Source: Luteococcus sp048595755
Lineage (GTDB): Bacteria; Actinomycetota; Actinomycetes; Propionibacteriales; Propionibacteriaceae
DNA length: 64,000 bases
Direction: 5' to 3'
Assembly: GCF_048595755.1 (NCBI RefSeq)
Contig: NZ_CP184360.1
Location: forward strand, 1 to 64,000
Part shown: one piece after another, positions 49,207-59,244 of the stretch
How the letters are laid out: the number at the start of each line of letters is the position of its first letter
Numbering within the stretch: position 1 is the stretch's first letter
Program-made: the position numbers and the translations under genes
Notes under the pieces: model-generated
Seen by the model: only the letters and a program-made list of their open reading frames with translations
The model's database searches: none
Told to the model about the DNA's origin: nothing

Positions 49207-50805
49207 TCACTGCTGCTTGAACATCTTCTGCATCTCGGGCGGGAGCTGGAAGTTCTGCATCGCAGCCGCCATGTCGGCCTCGGAGGGCTGGGCACCGGCA
49301 CCGACGCCGAAGGCGGCGCCGGCGTCGACGATGTCACTGGCGCTCGGCTTGCCCTGGGCGGCCGCGGCGCGCTTGGCGGGGTTGCCGGAGACCTTCTGGC
49401 CTCGCTTCTTCTTCTTGGCCTGGCTCTTGGACTGCTTGCGTGCACCGGCGCCACCGGGCATGCCTGGCATACCCGGCATACCGCCCTTGCCGCCCATCAT
49501 CCCGGCCATCGACTGCATCATCTTGCGGGCCTCGACGAAGCGGTTCACCAGGTTGTTGACGTCGCTGACCTCGACGCCGGCGCCCTTGGCGATGCGCGCT
49601 CGGCGCGAACCGTTGAGGATGGCGACGTCGTCGCGCTCGGCGGGGGTCATCGAGTAGATGATCGCCTCGATGCGGTCGATCTCCTTCTCGTCGATGTTGG
49701 CGATCTGGTCCTTCATCTGGCCCATACCGGGCAACATCCCGAAGATCTTGCTCATCGGGCCCATCTTGCGCAGCTGCTGCATCTGCGAGAGGAAGTCGCC
49801 CAGCCCGAACTCATTGCCCTTGCCGGCCATGAGCTTCTCGGCGGCCTTGCGGCTCTGCTCCTGGTCGAAGTGCTTCTCGGCCTGCTCGATCAGGGTGAGC
49901 ATGTCACCCATGTCGAGGATGCGGCTGGCCATCCGGTCGGGGTGGAAGACGTCGAAGTCCTTCAGACCCTCACCATTGGAGGCGAACATGATCGGCTTGC
50001 CGATCACCCGGGCGATGGACAGGGCCGCGCCACCGCGGGCGTCACCGTCGAGCTTGGTGAGCACGACGCCGTCGAAGCCGACGCCCTCCTCGAAGGCCAG
50101 CGCGGTGTTGACGGCGTCCTGGCCGATCATGGCGTCGACGACGAAGAGCGTCTCGTCAGGGGTGACCGCGGCCTTGATGTCGGCAGCCTGCTGCATCAGG
50201 GTCTCGTCGATGCCCAGACGACCGGCGGTGTCGACGATGACCACGTCGTAGAGCTTGCGCTGGGCCTCCAGGATGGAGGCGCGGGCCACCGCGATCGGGT
50301 CACCGATGCCATTGCCGGGCTCGGGGGCGAAGACGTGGGCGCCGGCGCGCTGGCCGACGATCTGCAGCTGGTTGACGGCATTGGGGCGCTGCAGGTCGGC
50401 TGCGACCAGCAGCGGCGAGTGGCCCTCGCTCTTGAGCCACATCGCCAGCTTGCCGGCCAGGGTGGTCTTGCCCGCGCCCTGCAGGCCGGCCAGCATGATG
50501 ACCGTCGGCGGGTTCTTGGCGAAGCGGATCGTGCGCGCCTCGCCACCGAGGATGCTGACCAGCTCCTCGTTGACGATCTTGATGATCTGCTGCGTGGGGT
50601 TGAGCGCCGCGGAGACCTCTTCGCTGCGGCAGCGCTCCTTGACATTGGCGACGAAGTCCTTGACCACGCTCAGGTTGACGTCGGCCTCGAGCAGTGCAAT
50701 GCGGATCTCGCGCGCGGTCGCGTCGATGTCGGCCTCGGTCAGCCGGCCCTTGCCCCGCAGTCCCTTGAAGGTTGCTGCAAGACGATCGGAGAGAGTGTCG
50801 AACAC
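49207..50805 (-). CDS. ffh: signal recognition particle protein
   Basis: SRP54 GTPase that delivers nascent membrane proteins to FtsY. The 532-residue protein has an N domain (1-90), G domain with Walker A GLQGAGKTT at 107-115 and DTAGRL, and a Met-rich M domain from about 320 (MQSMAGMMGGKGGMPGMP). The C-terminus is longer than average and basic. GTG start after AAGGA. A perfect 8-bp hairpin (50832-50850) lies in its leader. It follows ftsY by 109 bp. Confidence 0.96.
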   Translation of the reverse strand: MFDTLSDRLAATFKGLRGKGRLTEADIDATAREIRIALLEADVNLSVVKDFVANVKERCRSEEVSAALNPTQQIIKIVNEELVSILGGEARTIRFAKNPPTVIMLAGLQGAGKTTLAGKLAMWLKSEGHSPLLVAADLQRPNAVNQLQIVGQRAGAHVFAPEPGNGIGDPIAVARASILEAQRKLYDVVIVDTAGRLGIDETLMQQAADIKAAVTPDETLFVVDAMIGQDAVNTALAFEEGVGFDGVVLTKLDGDARGGAALSIARVIGKPIMFASNGEGLKDFDVFHPDRMASRILDMGDMLTLIEQAEKHFDQEQSRKAAEKLMAGKGNEFGLGDFLSQMQQLRKMGPMSKIFGMLPGMGQMKDQIANIDEKEIDRIEAIIYSMTPAERDDVAILNGSRRARIAKGAGVEVSDVNNLVNRFVEARKMMQSMAGMMGGKGGMPGMPGMPGGAGARKQSKSQAKKKKRGQKVSGNPAKRAAAAQGKPSASDIVDAGAAFGVGAGAQPSEADMAAAMQNFQLPPEMQKMFKQQ

Positions 50806-50914
50806 GGGTTGGTCCTTCGCGTCATCGTGGTGTCGCGCCCCAGGCGCGACCGTCAGGGGTCAAGGATACGGGCTGGTGCGCCCTTGCCGGGCATCGCCGC
50901 TCGGCGGGCTGGGG

Positions 50915-52018
50915 TCACTCCCCCATCAGGCCGTTGACGAAACCCTCCGCCTCGAAGGGGGCCAGATCGTCGACGCCCTCGCCCAGCCCGATGAGCTTGA
51001 CGGGCACGCCCAGTTCACGCTGCACCTGGACGACGATGCCACCCTTGGCGGAGCCGTCGAGCTTGGTGAGCACCAGACCCGAGACGTCGACGACGTCGCG
51101 GAAGATCCGCGCCTGCACCAGGCCGTTCTGGCCGGTGGTGGCATCCAGCACCAGCAAGACCTCGCTGACGGGAGCGATCTTCTCGATGACGCGCTTCACC
51201 TTGCCCAGCTGGTCCATCAGACCGGTCTTGGTGTGCAGTCGGCCGGCGGTGTCGATCAACACCACGTCCACCCCGTCGGCAATGCCGCGCTCCACGGCCT
51301 GGTAGGCCACCGAGGCCGGATCGGCCCCCTCTTCACCGCGGACGGTCTCGACGCCGACCCGCTCACCCCAGGTGGACAACTGTTCGGCGGCCGCCGCGCG
51401 GAAGGTATCGGCGGCGCCCAGCAGGACGGTCTTGTTCTCCGCCACGAGCACCCGGGCGAGCTTGCCGCAGGTGGTGGTCTTGCCGGTGCCGTTGACGCCA
51501 ACCACCATGACCACCGCCGGCTTGCCGTCGCTGCCCTGCAGGTTGAGGGAACGGTCCATGGTGGGATCGACCAGGTTGACCAGTTCCCGACGCAGCACGG
51601 TGGCGGCGTGCGAGGAATCGGCCACGCCCTCGATCGCCAGCTCCTTGCGCAGCGTGGTCACCAGCTCGGTGGTGGGCCCCACGCCCAGGTCGGAGCTGAT
51701 CAGGGTGGCCTCGAACTCGTCCCAGGTGTCCTCGTCCAGCCGGTCGCGCGAGAGCAGATCTGCCAGGCCGCGCGCCAAGGCATTGTTGCTGCCGGCCAGC
51801 CGCCGACGCAGTCGCACCAGACGCGAGCCTGCCGCCTCGGGAACCTCGATCCCGGTCTCGGGTTCGATGACCTCGACTTCGGTGCCGTGCTCCGGCGACA
51901 CCTCTGGGGTGGCTTGCGGCTGCCGAAGGGCCCGCCGGTTGCTCGTCCAGATGATGCCGGTGGCAATGAGGAGGCAGAGAATGACTCCACCGATGATCAA
52001 CCAGAAGAAGTAGTCCAC
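50915..52018 (-). CDS. ftsY: signal recognition particle receptor FtsY
   Basis: GTPase receptor of the SRP on the membrane. The 367-residue product has an N-terminal hydrophobic anchor (about 4-24), a short acidic linker, then the NG domain with GVNGTGKTTTCGK and DTAGRLHTK. An anchor helix plus a short linker is common in actinobacterial FtsY. The partner gene ffh is next. Confidence 0.95.
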   Translation of the reverse strand: MDYFFWLIIGGVILCLLIATGIIWTSNRRALRQPQATPEVSPEHGTEVEVIEPETGIEVPEAAGSRLVRLRRRLAGSNNALARGLADLLSRDRLDEDTWDEFEATLISSDLGVGPTTELVTTLRKELAIEGVADSSHAATVLRRELVNLVDPTMDRSLNLQGSDGKPAVVMVVGVNGTGKTTTCGKLARVLVAENKTVLLGAADTFRAAAAEQLSTWGERVGVETVRGEEGADPASVAYQAVERGIADGVDVVLIDTAGRLHTKTGLMDQLGKVKRVIEKIAPVSEVLLVLDATTGQNGLVQARIFRDVVDVSGLVLTKLDGSAKGGIVVQVQRELGVPVKLIGLGEGVDDLAPFEAEGFVNGLMGE

Positions 52019-52040
52019 GCGGGCATCCTATCCAGACACG

Positions 52041-52079
52041 GACGAACCCCGGCTCCTCGTCGGGAGGCCGGGGTTCGTC
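52041..52079 (-). terminator. terminator before ftsY
   Basis: A perfect 13-bp inverted repeat (GACGAACCCCGGC and GCCGGGGTTCGTC) lies 16 bp past the small membrane gene and before ftsY. It likely separates the two transcripts. Confidence 0.78.
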
Positions 52080-52094
52080 GGGTCGGTCGTTGGT

Positions 52095-52538
52095 TCAGCC
52101 GTTGGCCGTTGCCAGCTGCTGCGGCGCGGGGCCCTCGGGGGCCGCGGCGGGGGCCTGGTCCACCGCGACGGTCGTGGCCACGGACTGGGACGCAACCGGC
52201 TGCTCTGCCAGCGGCTGGGCGGCGGCAGCCTCGCCGGACTTGCCACCGCGGGTGGGAAGCTTGACGGCCTTCAGCTGGGCACCCAGGCCACCGCCGTCGC
52301 GCTGCACGGCGCGGACATTGTCCATCTGCCCGGTGACCATGTCGACCAGGGCCTGCGGCGGTTCTGCCTCACCGTTCATGTGGCGCGCGGCGGTGGCCAG
52401 ACGTTCTGCCATCTCGGGAGCGCGCTCCTTGAAAGCACCCTGCATACCGACGAGCACGACGGCGATGGCCACGAGGCCGACCACGACGATCAGGACCAGG
52501 GAAATGAAGAATGCGAGCACTGCGACTGCTTCCTGCAC
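52095..52538 (-). CDS. single-pass membrane protein, uncharacterised
   Basis: 147 residues with one N-terminal membrane helix (about 5-33) and a cytoplasmic part ending in an Ala/Pro/Gln-rich tail, probably disordered. It lies between smc and ftsY. No family is recognised. A 151-bp gap separates it from smc, so it probably has its own promoter. Confidence 0.7.
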   Translation of the reverse strand: MQEAVAVLAFFISLVLIVVVGLVAIAVVLVGMQGAFKERAPEMAERLATAARHMNGEAEPPQALVDMVTGQMDNVRAVQRDGGGLGAQLKAVKLPTRGGKSGEAAAAQPLAEQPVASQSVATTVAVDQAPAAAPEGPAPQQLATANG

Positions 52539-52689
52539 GAAGGGAGAGGTTGTGCCATCAGTCTAACCATTAAGACGGTGATCATAGGGGCTGTCCACAG
52601 CATTCTGCGGGTGAATACACAGTGAAGACTCAGCGGACGAGACCCGACCCGAAGGTCCAGTCACCAAGATGGTTCGGGAAGCCCTCTCG

Positions 52690-55600
52690 TCAGGCGTCCC
52701 GGGCCAGCCGCTGGCTGATCACCGTCGAGACCCCGTCACCGCGCATGGTGACGCCGTAGAGCGCGTCGGCGATCTCCATGGTGCGCTTCTGGTGGGTGAT
52801 GACCAGCAGCTGGGAGCTCTCTCGCAATTGTTCGTAGATCCCCAGCAGACGGCCCAGGTTGGCGTCGTCGAGCGCCGCCTCCACCTCGTCGAGGATGTAG
52901 AAGGGGCTGGGACGCGCGATGAACAGGCTCACCAGGAAGGCCACAGCCACCAGGGAACGCTCACCGCCGGACAGCAGCGAGAGTCGCTTGACCTTCTTGC
53001 CCGCGGGGCGGGCCTCGACGTCGACACCGGTGGTCAGCCATTGCCCCGGCTCGGTGAGCACCAAGCGCCCCTCGCCACCGGGGAACAGGCGGGGGAAGAC
53101 CTCGTTGAAGGTGCGTTCCACATCGGCATAGGCCGAGGCGAAGACCTCCTCCACCCGGCGATCGACCTCCTCGACGATGTCCAGCAGGTCCTTGCGGGTC
53201 TGGCGCAGGTCCTCCAGCTGCTCGGCCAGGAAGGCGTGGCGCTCCTCCATGGCGTCGAACTCCTCCAGGGCCAGTGGGTTGATCCGCCCCAGCTGCTGCA
53301 GGTTGCGTTCTGCGGTGCGCAAGCGCTTGGCCTGCTCCTCGCGGACATAGGGCACCGGTTCGGGCTGTTCGTCCTCCTCGGTGAGTGCCGTGCCGTCGGG
53401 GCGGGTCAGCACCGGGACGAACTGGTCCGGGCCGTACTCCTCCATCAGGATCTTGGCCTCCAGGCCAAGCTCGTCCATCGCCTTCTCGGTGAGCTGCTCG
53501 ATGCGCATCCGCACCTCGATGCGGGCCATCTCGTCGCGATGGGCACCCTCCACCAGCTTCTCCAGCTCGCGGGCCAGCTCGCGCGTCTCACGGCGTGCGG
53601 TGGCCAGCTGGGCCTCGGCCTCCAGCCGCGCTGCCTCCGCCTGGCTGCGTTCCTCGGTGGCCAGCCGACGGCTGTGGTCCACCCGAGTCAGCAACCACCC
53701 CGCAGCGCTGTGCACCGCAGCGGCCGCAGCTGCCTCCCGACGCAGCTGGGCCGCGCGGGCCTCGGCCTTCTCCCGGGCCTGGCGCTCCTGGACGGCGGCC
53801 CGACGCAACGAGTCGGCTCGGCCCGCCACACCCCGCACCCTTTCCTCTGCAGTGCGCAGTGCCAGCCGGGAGTCCATCTCGTCGGTGCGAGCCGCCCGTG
53901 CCAGCTCCGCGAAGCGGTCACGTTCGGCCGGGTCCGGCTCGGCCAGATCGTCCTGTGAGGAGGCATTGGCCAAGCGGGTCTCCAGCTCGGCGAGCCCGGC
54001 CTCGTCCTTGGCCCGGGTGGACTGGGCATCGCGGATCGACTGCTCCAGGCGGTCTGCCTCGGCCCGGGCGGAGCGTTCCGCCTGGGCGAGCACGCTGACC
54101 TGCCGAGTGAGGTCGGAGGCCTTCTTCTCCGACTCCTTCACGGCGGCGCGGGCGGCGACGCGTCGCGCATTGGCCTGTTCCAGGGCCGAGGTCAGTTCCT
54201 TGATGCGGCCGGCCAGCTCGGCCAACCGCGCCTGCGCATCGTCGAGGTCGCTGCGGGCCTGATCGACCGCAGCCTGGATCTCGAGCAGGGATGAGGTGGA
54301 CGAGGAGCCCCCCGTCACGAACCACGATGACCAGACGTCCCCCTCGCGGGTGACCGCTGCCATGTCGCGATGCTCCTGCACCAGCCCAGCCGCGTGCGCG
54401 GCGTCCTCGGCCAGCAGCACGTGCCCGAGCAACTGGTCGAGCGCGGCCTGCAAGGGCTCGGCAACCTCGACCACCTCCAGTGCACCGCGGCAACCATCGG
54501 GAACCTCGTGCGTGCCGCTGCGTTGGGCACCCGCCAGCAGCAACCCGGCCCGGCCCAGTTGCCCCTGCTTGAGATGGTCGACGGCCCGCTGCGCGTCCTC
54601 CAGCGAGGCGACGGCGATCGAATCGGTGGCACTGCCCAGGGCAGCCGCGATGGCGGTCTCCCAGCCCTGCTCGATGCCGATCAGTTCGGCCAGCTGGCCG
54701 AGCACGCCGCCCAGTTCGTCGCGGGCCGCCAGCAGGGCAGCCGGGGCGTCGGTGCGATCGAGCCCCATCTCGAGCGCCTCGATCCTGGCCGCCAACCCGG
54801 CCCGGTCCTGCTGCGCCTGCTGTTCGGCGCGACGCAGTTCCTGCAGCTGGGCGCTGAGCCGCTCCACCTCGGCGGTGGCCTCCTGCTGGGCCTGCAGCAG
54901 GTCGTCACCGGCCCCTTGGTGCTCATTGGCCTGGGCCTGGGCCCGGGCGAGATCACTGCTGCCCTGTTCGGCTCGGGCCAGCGCCTCGTCGCGCTGCACC
55001 CGCAGCCGATCCACCTGCTCCGAGGAGGTCTCCAGGCGTGACTTCAGCGAGTTCACCTGCCCGGTCAGCCGTGCCAGCCCTTCTCGTCGATCGGCGATGG
55101 CCCGCAGTTGCGCGGCATGGGTCTTGTCTGCCTCGGCATGGGCGGCCTCGGCCTCGCTGCGACGCTGCTGGGCGTCGGCCAGGGCCTGGGCCAACTGCTC
55201 CACCTCGGCGCGCAGGGTCTGTTCCTGTTCCCTGGCCTGCGCCGCGTCACGTTCCAACTGCTCCGGGTCACGGCCTCGCTGCCCCGGGTCCGGCTGGGCA
55301 TCGGCGTGACGCATGCGCTCGTCGGCAATCTGCTGCGTCGTGCTGACCCGCTCCCGCAGGGCGGCCAGCGCATACCAGGTCTCCTGGGCCTGGTTCAGCC
55401 GCGGCTGGGCCTGGGCCAGCACCAGCTCAGCGGCCTGTTCCGCCTCACGGGCGGCCTCGAGCCGTGCCTCCGCCGCGGCGCGCGCCCGCTTCAGGTTGGC
55501 CTCGTCGGCCAGGTCGGTCTGCAGTGCGATGGTGGCCTGGGTGAGGTCGTCGCTGAGCAGGCGCGCCTTGGCATCACGCAGCTCGGCCTGGATCACGGCG

Positions 55601-56244
55601 GCCTTGCGGGCGACGGCGGCCTGGCGTCCCAAGGGCTTGAGTTGCCGACGGATCTCGGCAACCAGGTCCTGCAGCCGGTCCAGGTTGCCCTGGGTGGCGT
55701 CGAGCTTGCGCAGCGCCTTCTCCTTGCGCTTGCGGTGCTTCAGGACTCCGGCAGCCTCCTCGATGAAACCGCGACGAATCTCCGGAGTCGCCTGCAGGAT
55801 GGTGTCGAGCTGTCCCTGGCCCACGATGACGTGCATCTCACGCCCGATGCCCGAATCGCTGAGCAGCTCCTGCACGTCGAGCAGGCGGGCATGGTGACCG
55901 TTGATGGAGTACTCGCTGCCACCATTGCGGAACATGGTGCGGGTGATGGTCACCTCGGTGTACTCGATCGGGAGCGCACCGTCGGTGTTGTCGATGGTGA
56001 GGGAGACCTCGGCGCGCCCCAGGGGAGCCCGGCCGGAGGTGCCCGCGAAGATGACGTCCTCCATCTTGCCGCCACGTAGGCTCTTGGCTCCCTGCTCGCC
56101 CATCACCCAACTGAGGGCATCCACCACATTGGACTTGCCCGAACCATTGGGGCCCACGACGCAGGTGATGCCGGGCTCGAAGTTCAGCGTGGTGGCCGAC
56201 GCGAAGGACTTGAAGCCACGCAGCGTCAGGCTCTTGAGGTACAC
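52690..56244 (-). CDS. smc: chromosome segregation protein SMC
   Basis: ATPase that compacts and organises the chromosome with ScpAB. The 1184-residue protein has an N-terminal Walker A GPNGSGKSN at 31-39, two long coiled coils (about 170-500 and 670-1000) around a hinge (about 505-650), then the ABC signature LSGGERSL at 1091-1098 and Walker B ILDEVEAALDD near 1117. Full length, with no break. A GTG start lies 3 bp after gtrA. scpA and scpB are not in the window. Confidence 0.96.
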   Translation of the reverse strand: MYLKSLTLRGFKSFASATTLNFEPGITCVVGPNGSGKSNVVDALSWVMGEQGAKSLRGGKMEDVIFAGTSGRAPLGRAEVSLTIDNTDGALPIEYTEVTITRTMFRNGGSEYSINGHHARLLDVQELLSDSGIGREMHVIVGQGQLDTILQATPEIRRGFIEEAAGVLKHRKRKEKALRKLDATQGNLDRLQDLVAEIRRQLKPLGRQAAVARKAAVIQAELRDAKARLLSDDLTQATIALQTDLADEANLKRARAAAEARLEAAREAEQAAELVLAQAQPRLNQAQETWYALAALRERVSTTQQIADERMRHADAQPDPGQRGRDPEQLERDAAQAREQEQTLRAEVEQLAQALADAQQRRSEAEAAHAEADKTHAAQLRAIADRREGLARLTGQVNSLKSRLETSSEQVDRLRVQRDEALARAEQGSSDLARAQAQANEHQGAGDDLLQAQQEATAEVERLSAQLQELRRAEQQAQQDRAGLAARIEALEMGLDRTDAPAALLAARDELGGVLGQLAELIGIEQGWETAIAAALGSATDSIAVASLEDAQRAVDHLKQGQLGRAGLLLAGAQRSGTHEVPDGCRGALEVVEVAEPLQAALDQLLGHVLLAEDAAHAAGLVQEHRDMAAVTREGDVWSSWFVTGGSSSTSSLLEIQAAVDQARSDLDDAQARLAELAGRIKELTSALEQANARRVAARAAVKESEKKASDLTRQVSVLAQAERSARAEADRLEQSIRDAQSTRAKDEAGLAELETRLANASSQDDLAEPDPAERDRFAELARAARTDEMDSRLALRTAEERVRGVAGRADSLRRAAVQERQAREKAEARAAQLRREAAAAAAVHSAAGWLLTRVDHSRRLATEERSQAEAARLEAEAQLATARRETRELARELEKLVEGAHRDEMARIEVRMRIEQLTEKAMDELGLEAKILMEEYGPDQFVPVLTRPDGTALTEEDEQPEPVPYVREEQAKRLRTAERNLQQLGRINPLALEEFDAMEERHAFLAEQLEDLRQTRKDLLDIVEEVDRRVEEVFASAYADVERTFNEVFPRLFPGGEGRLVLTEPGQWLTTGVDVEARPAGKKVKRLSLLSGGERSLVAVAFLVSLFIARPSPFYILDEVEAALDDANLGRLLGIYEQLRESSQLLVITHQKRTMEIADALYGVTMRGDGVSTVISQRLARDA

Positions 56245-56247
56245 GGG

Positions 56248-56880
56248 CTACTCCGCCCGGGCCCGGTCGGGCGACGCGTCGGCGTCGGCAAGCTCCGGTG
56301 CGACGACGGGGGCGATCAGCGGCATCTCGTCCAGGTGGCCGGTGCGCACCGCGCGGAAGGTCCACAGCTTGTTGACGATGAAGTTGATCGGCATCGTGAG
56401 CCCGATCTGGATCAGCTGGGCGTAGTACACCTTCTTGCGCAGGCCGCTCGAGTCATCCATCCACGCGAAGAAGCGCTCCAGGTAGAAGGCGGATTCCGGC
56501 TTGAGCAGGGCGGTCTGGATCAACATGCCCACCAACAGGGCCACGGCGCCGATGCCCATGAAGTTGCCCAGGCCACGCCACCAGGCCGCTGCCCCCTGCT
56601 TGCGGGCCCGGAAGGTCAGCCGTCGGTTGAGCTCGTAGTTCCAGGTGTTGGCCACCATGAAGGCGATGACATTCATGACGTGGTACCAACGCACATTGAA
56701 GGCCGTCAGGGGAAGGTCGAGCGCGATCCGCTGGTAGTGCGGCAGGAACCAGTTCAGCACCACCATGACGGCCAGGTTCACCACGATGCCCGAGCCACCG
56801 ACGATGCCAAAGCTCAGGAACTGGCGCAGGTTGCGTTTGCTGCGCTGCGTTCTGGTCTCTGGCGTATGGCTCACAGTCAC
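56248..56880 (-). CDS. GtrA-family membrane protein
   Basis: 210 residues with four predicted membrane helices (near 20-45, 65-85, 105-130 and 150-175) and the GtrA-type NTWNYELNRRLTFR and FIVNKLWTFR segments. Family members help move lipid-linked sugars or modify cell-wall glycans; the substrate here is unknown. It sits directly before smc. The start is a GTG with a weak ribosome site; a second GTG lies two codons on. Confidence 0.82.
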   Translation of the reverse strand: MTVSHTPETRTQRSKRNLRQFLSFGIVGGSGIVVNLAVMVVLNWFLPHYQRIALDLPLTAFNVRWYHVMNVIAFMVANTWNYELNRRLTFRARKQGAAAWWRGLGNFMGIGAVALLVGMLIQTALLKPESAFYLERFFAWMDDSSGLRKKVYYAQLIQIGLTMPINFIVNKLWTFRAVRTGHLDEMPLIAPVVAPELADADASPDRARAE

Positions 56881-56957
56881 AGGAGTTTACCGGCCGTTGG
56901 CTCGCTGTTGACCGAGGCTGAGCGCGCGGCGCAGCACCAGGTGCCATCGCGCCGCGC

Positions 56958-58235
56958 TCAGCGCAGCGGCTCGAGCGCCTTCAGCGGCTCGGGGCAGCGT
57001 CCCTCCACGATGTATTCGGCCAGCAGACGGCCGGTGGCCGGCCCCAGGGTCACACCCCACATGCCGTGGCCGCCCGCCACCCAGACCCCATCGGCCCTGG
57101 TGGGCCCGACCAGCGGCAGGTTGTCGACCGTCACCGGCCGGGCACCGACCCAGGTGTCGCGACGATCCTGCCAGTCGACACCGTCGAGCAGGGGTGTCGC
57201 GGAGCGGACCAGCGCCTCGACCCGCTGTGGGTACAGCGGCTCGTCGGGGCCGCGGAATTCCATCGTGCCGCCCACCCGCAAGCGCTCCTCCCCCAGCGGG
57301 GTGCACGCCACGCGCTGCACCGGGAAGTAGACCGGGCACGGCACGCTCTGCCGGGTGGGTACGGAGAAGGAGTAGCCGCGCCCACCCACCAAGGTGGTGC
57401 GCACGCCGGTCTGTCTGGCCAGCTGCGGCAGCCAGGCGCCAGTGGCCAGCACCACGGCATCGCCGCGCACCGGCTCACGCCCCACCAGTTCACAGGTGAT
57501 GCCACCGGGCCCCTGGCGCAGCCGATGGACGTCGGCGCCGCAGATGACCTCGCCGCCGCGCTCGCGCACCGCCTGGGCAAGGGCCTCCACGTAGTCGCCG
57601 GGCACGATGTAGCGCTGGCCACGGATCCGGATGCCGGCCTGCACCCGCTCGGCCACGATGGGAACCGCGGCGCGCAGCTCGTCGCCACTGATCCGCTCGG
57701 CCTGCAGATCGACGCCGGCCTCACGGATCAGGCGGAATTCTTCCTCCAGCCCCGCCGTCTGTGACTCCTCCAGGAAGGCCGCCATCAGCGGCGCGTCGTG
57801 CACCGGGCTGGCCACACCGTGCTGGGCAAGGTGTTCATAGGACTCGATGGCGATCTCGTTCAACGGAACGAAGTGCTTCATGGCCGCCTGCCACTGCGTG
57901 AGGGTGCAACGGCGGGCGAAGCCGAGCAGGAAGCCGACCAGCTCCCTCTCGAGCCGCACCGGCACGAACAGGGGCGAATCGGGGTCGGTCAGCGCCTTGA
58001 TCCCGTAGCGCAGCACCGAGGGCTCGGACAACGGAATCGACATGCCCGGCGAGATCCATCCGGCATTTCCCCAGGACGAACCGGCTGCGACGGCCGTGCG
58101 CTCCAGCACGGTGACGCGCACGCCGCGTTCCTGCAGGAACCATGCAGTGGACAGGCCGACGATGCCCGCTCCGACCACGACGACATGGGGCTGGCTGGTG
58201 GTGGTGCTCGGGCGCAGTGGAACGACTCTGGTCAA
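56958..58235 (-). CDS. dadA: D-amino-acid dehydrogenase-like FAD oxidoreductase
   Basis: FAD enzyme that oxidises D-amino acids, feeding electrons to the respiratory chain. The 425-residue product has the FAD fold VVVVGAGIVGLSTAW near residues 18-32 and the C-terminal second FAD segment GHGMWGVTLGPATGRL. The TTG start is chosen because a strong GAGGAGG lies 9 bases upstream; an in-frame ATG at 58280 has no ribosome site. The symbol is used for the family; substrate range is not shown. Confidence 0.82.
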   Translation of the reverse strand: MTRVVPLRPSTTTSQPHVVVVGAGIVGLSTAWFLQERGVRVTVLERTAVAAGSSWGNAGWISPGMSIPLSEPSVLRYGIKALTDPDSPLFVPVRLERELVGFLLGFARRCTLTQWQAAMKHFVPLNEIAIESYEHLAQHGVASPVHDAPLMAAFLEESQTAGLEEEFRLIREAGVDLQAERISGDELRAAVPIVAERVQAGIRIRGQRYIVPGDYVEALAQAVRERGGEVICGADVHRLRQGPGGITCELVGREPVRGDAVVLATGAWLPQLARQTGVRTTLVGGRGYSFSVPTRQSVPCPVYFPVQRVACTPLGEERLRVGGTMEFRGPDEPLYPQRVEALVRSATPLLDGVDWQDRRDTWVGARPVTVDNLPLVGPTRADGVWVAGGHGMWGVTLGPATGRLLAEYIVEGRCPEPLKALEPLR

Positions 58236-58383
58236 CGCGCTCGTCCTCCTCGACGAAAGGTGGGAAACCGCCCATAGCATGGCATCTCTGCGCGTCGAGC
58301 GCCAGTCCCACGATGCGGACACGGCCGAGGCCGTGGGGCCGTCAGCAGGACTGCACCGATTCCCCTCTCGTCAACCGCGCCGG

Positions 58384-59244
58384 TCAGCCGCCCTGGCGCA
58401 GTCCTCGCGGTGCTGGCTGGCACCCAGGACAGTAGGTCGAGCTCCGGTTGGTGAACTGGATGCGCCGCATCGACCTTCCGCAACGCTTGCAGGGCTTGTC
58501 CTCGCGGCCGTAGGCATTGAGGGAACGGTCGAAGTAGCCGGACTCGCCGTTCACCTTCACGTAGAGGGCGTCGAAGCTGGTGCCACCCTGCTGCAGCGCG
58601 TCCGCCATCACTGTGCGGGCCGCCTCCAGCACGGCGACGGCCTGCTTGCGCATGAGCTTGTCCGTCGCCCTCTCCGGGTGCAGTTGGGCCAGCCACAGCG
58701 CCTCGTCGGCGTAGATGTTGCCGATGCCGCTGACCAGGGTCTGGTCGAGCAGGGCGCGCTTCACCGTGGTGCGCTTGCGCCGCAACCGGGCCGCGACCTC
58801 GACGAGGTCGAAGAGCTCGTCGAAGGGATCGGGCGCGATGTGGGCGATCTCGGCGGGCAGCTCCGCTCCCCCGACGCTCAGCGAGAGCCCGCCGAACATG
58901 CGCTGGTCGACGAAGCGCAACTGGTCGTCGGAGTCCTGGAGGCCGAAGAGCACCCGGGTGTTGCGCAGCAGCGGAGCGTCGGCGCGGTCCATCCGGAACT
59001 GGCCGCTCATGCCCAGGTGGGCCAGCATCGCGTCGCCGTCGTCGAAGGGGAACCACAGGTACTTGCCGCGGCGGCGCGGGGCGCTGAAGGTGCGTCCGGC
59101 CAGCACCAGCTCGAAGTCCCGCGGCCCCAGGTGGTGCTTGCGCACCGGGCGCGGGTGCAGCACCTGGACATGCGAAACCGCGCGGCCCCGGAGCAGTGGC
59201 TCCAGACCCGCGCGGACGGTTTCGACCTCGGGAAGCTCAGGCAC
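58384..59244 (-). CDS. mutM: formamidopyrimidine-DNA glycosylase
   Basis: Removes oxidised purines such as 8-oxoguanine. The 286-residue protein starts with the required PELPEVE (catalytic P2 and E3), has K in RRRGKYLWF and ends with a zinc finger (CKRCG and YCPGC). A GTG start overlaps the rnc stop by 8 bp, as often found in actinobacteria. Confidence 0.95.
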   Translation of the reverse strand: MPELPEVETVRAGLEPLLRGRAVSHVQVLHPRPVRKHHLGPRDFELVLAGRTFSAPRRRGKYLWFPFDDGDAMLAHLGMSGQFRMDRADAPLLRNTRVLFGLQDSDDQLRFVDQRMFGGLSLSVGGAELPAEIAHIAPDPFDELFDLVEVAARLRRKRTTVKRALLDQTLVSGIGNIYADEALWLAQLHPERATDKLMRKQAVAVLEAARTVMADALQQGGTSFDALYVKVNGESGYFDRSLNAYGREDKPCKRCGRSMRRIQFTNRSSTYCPGCQPAPRGLRQGG

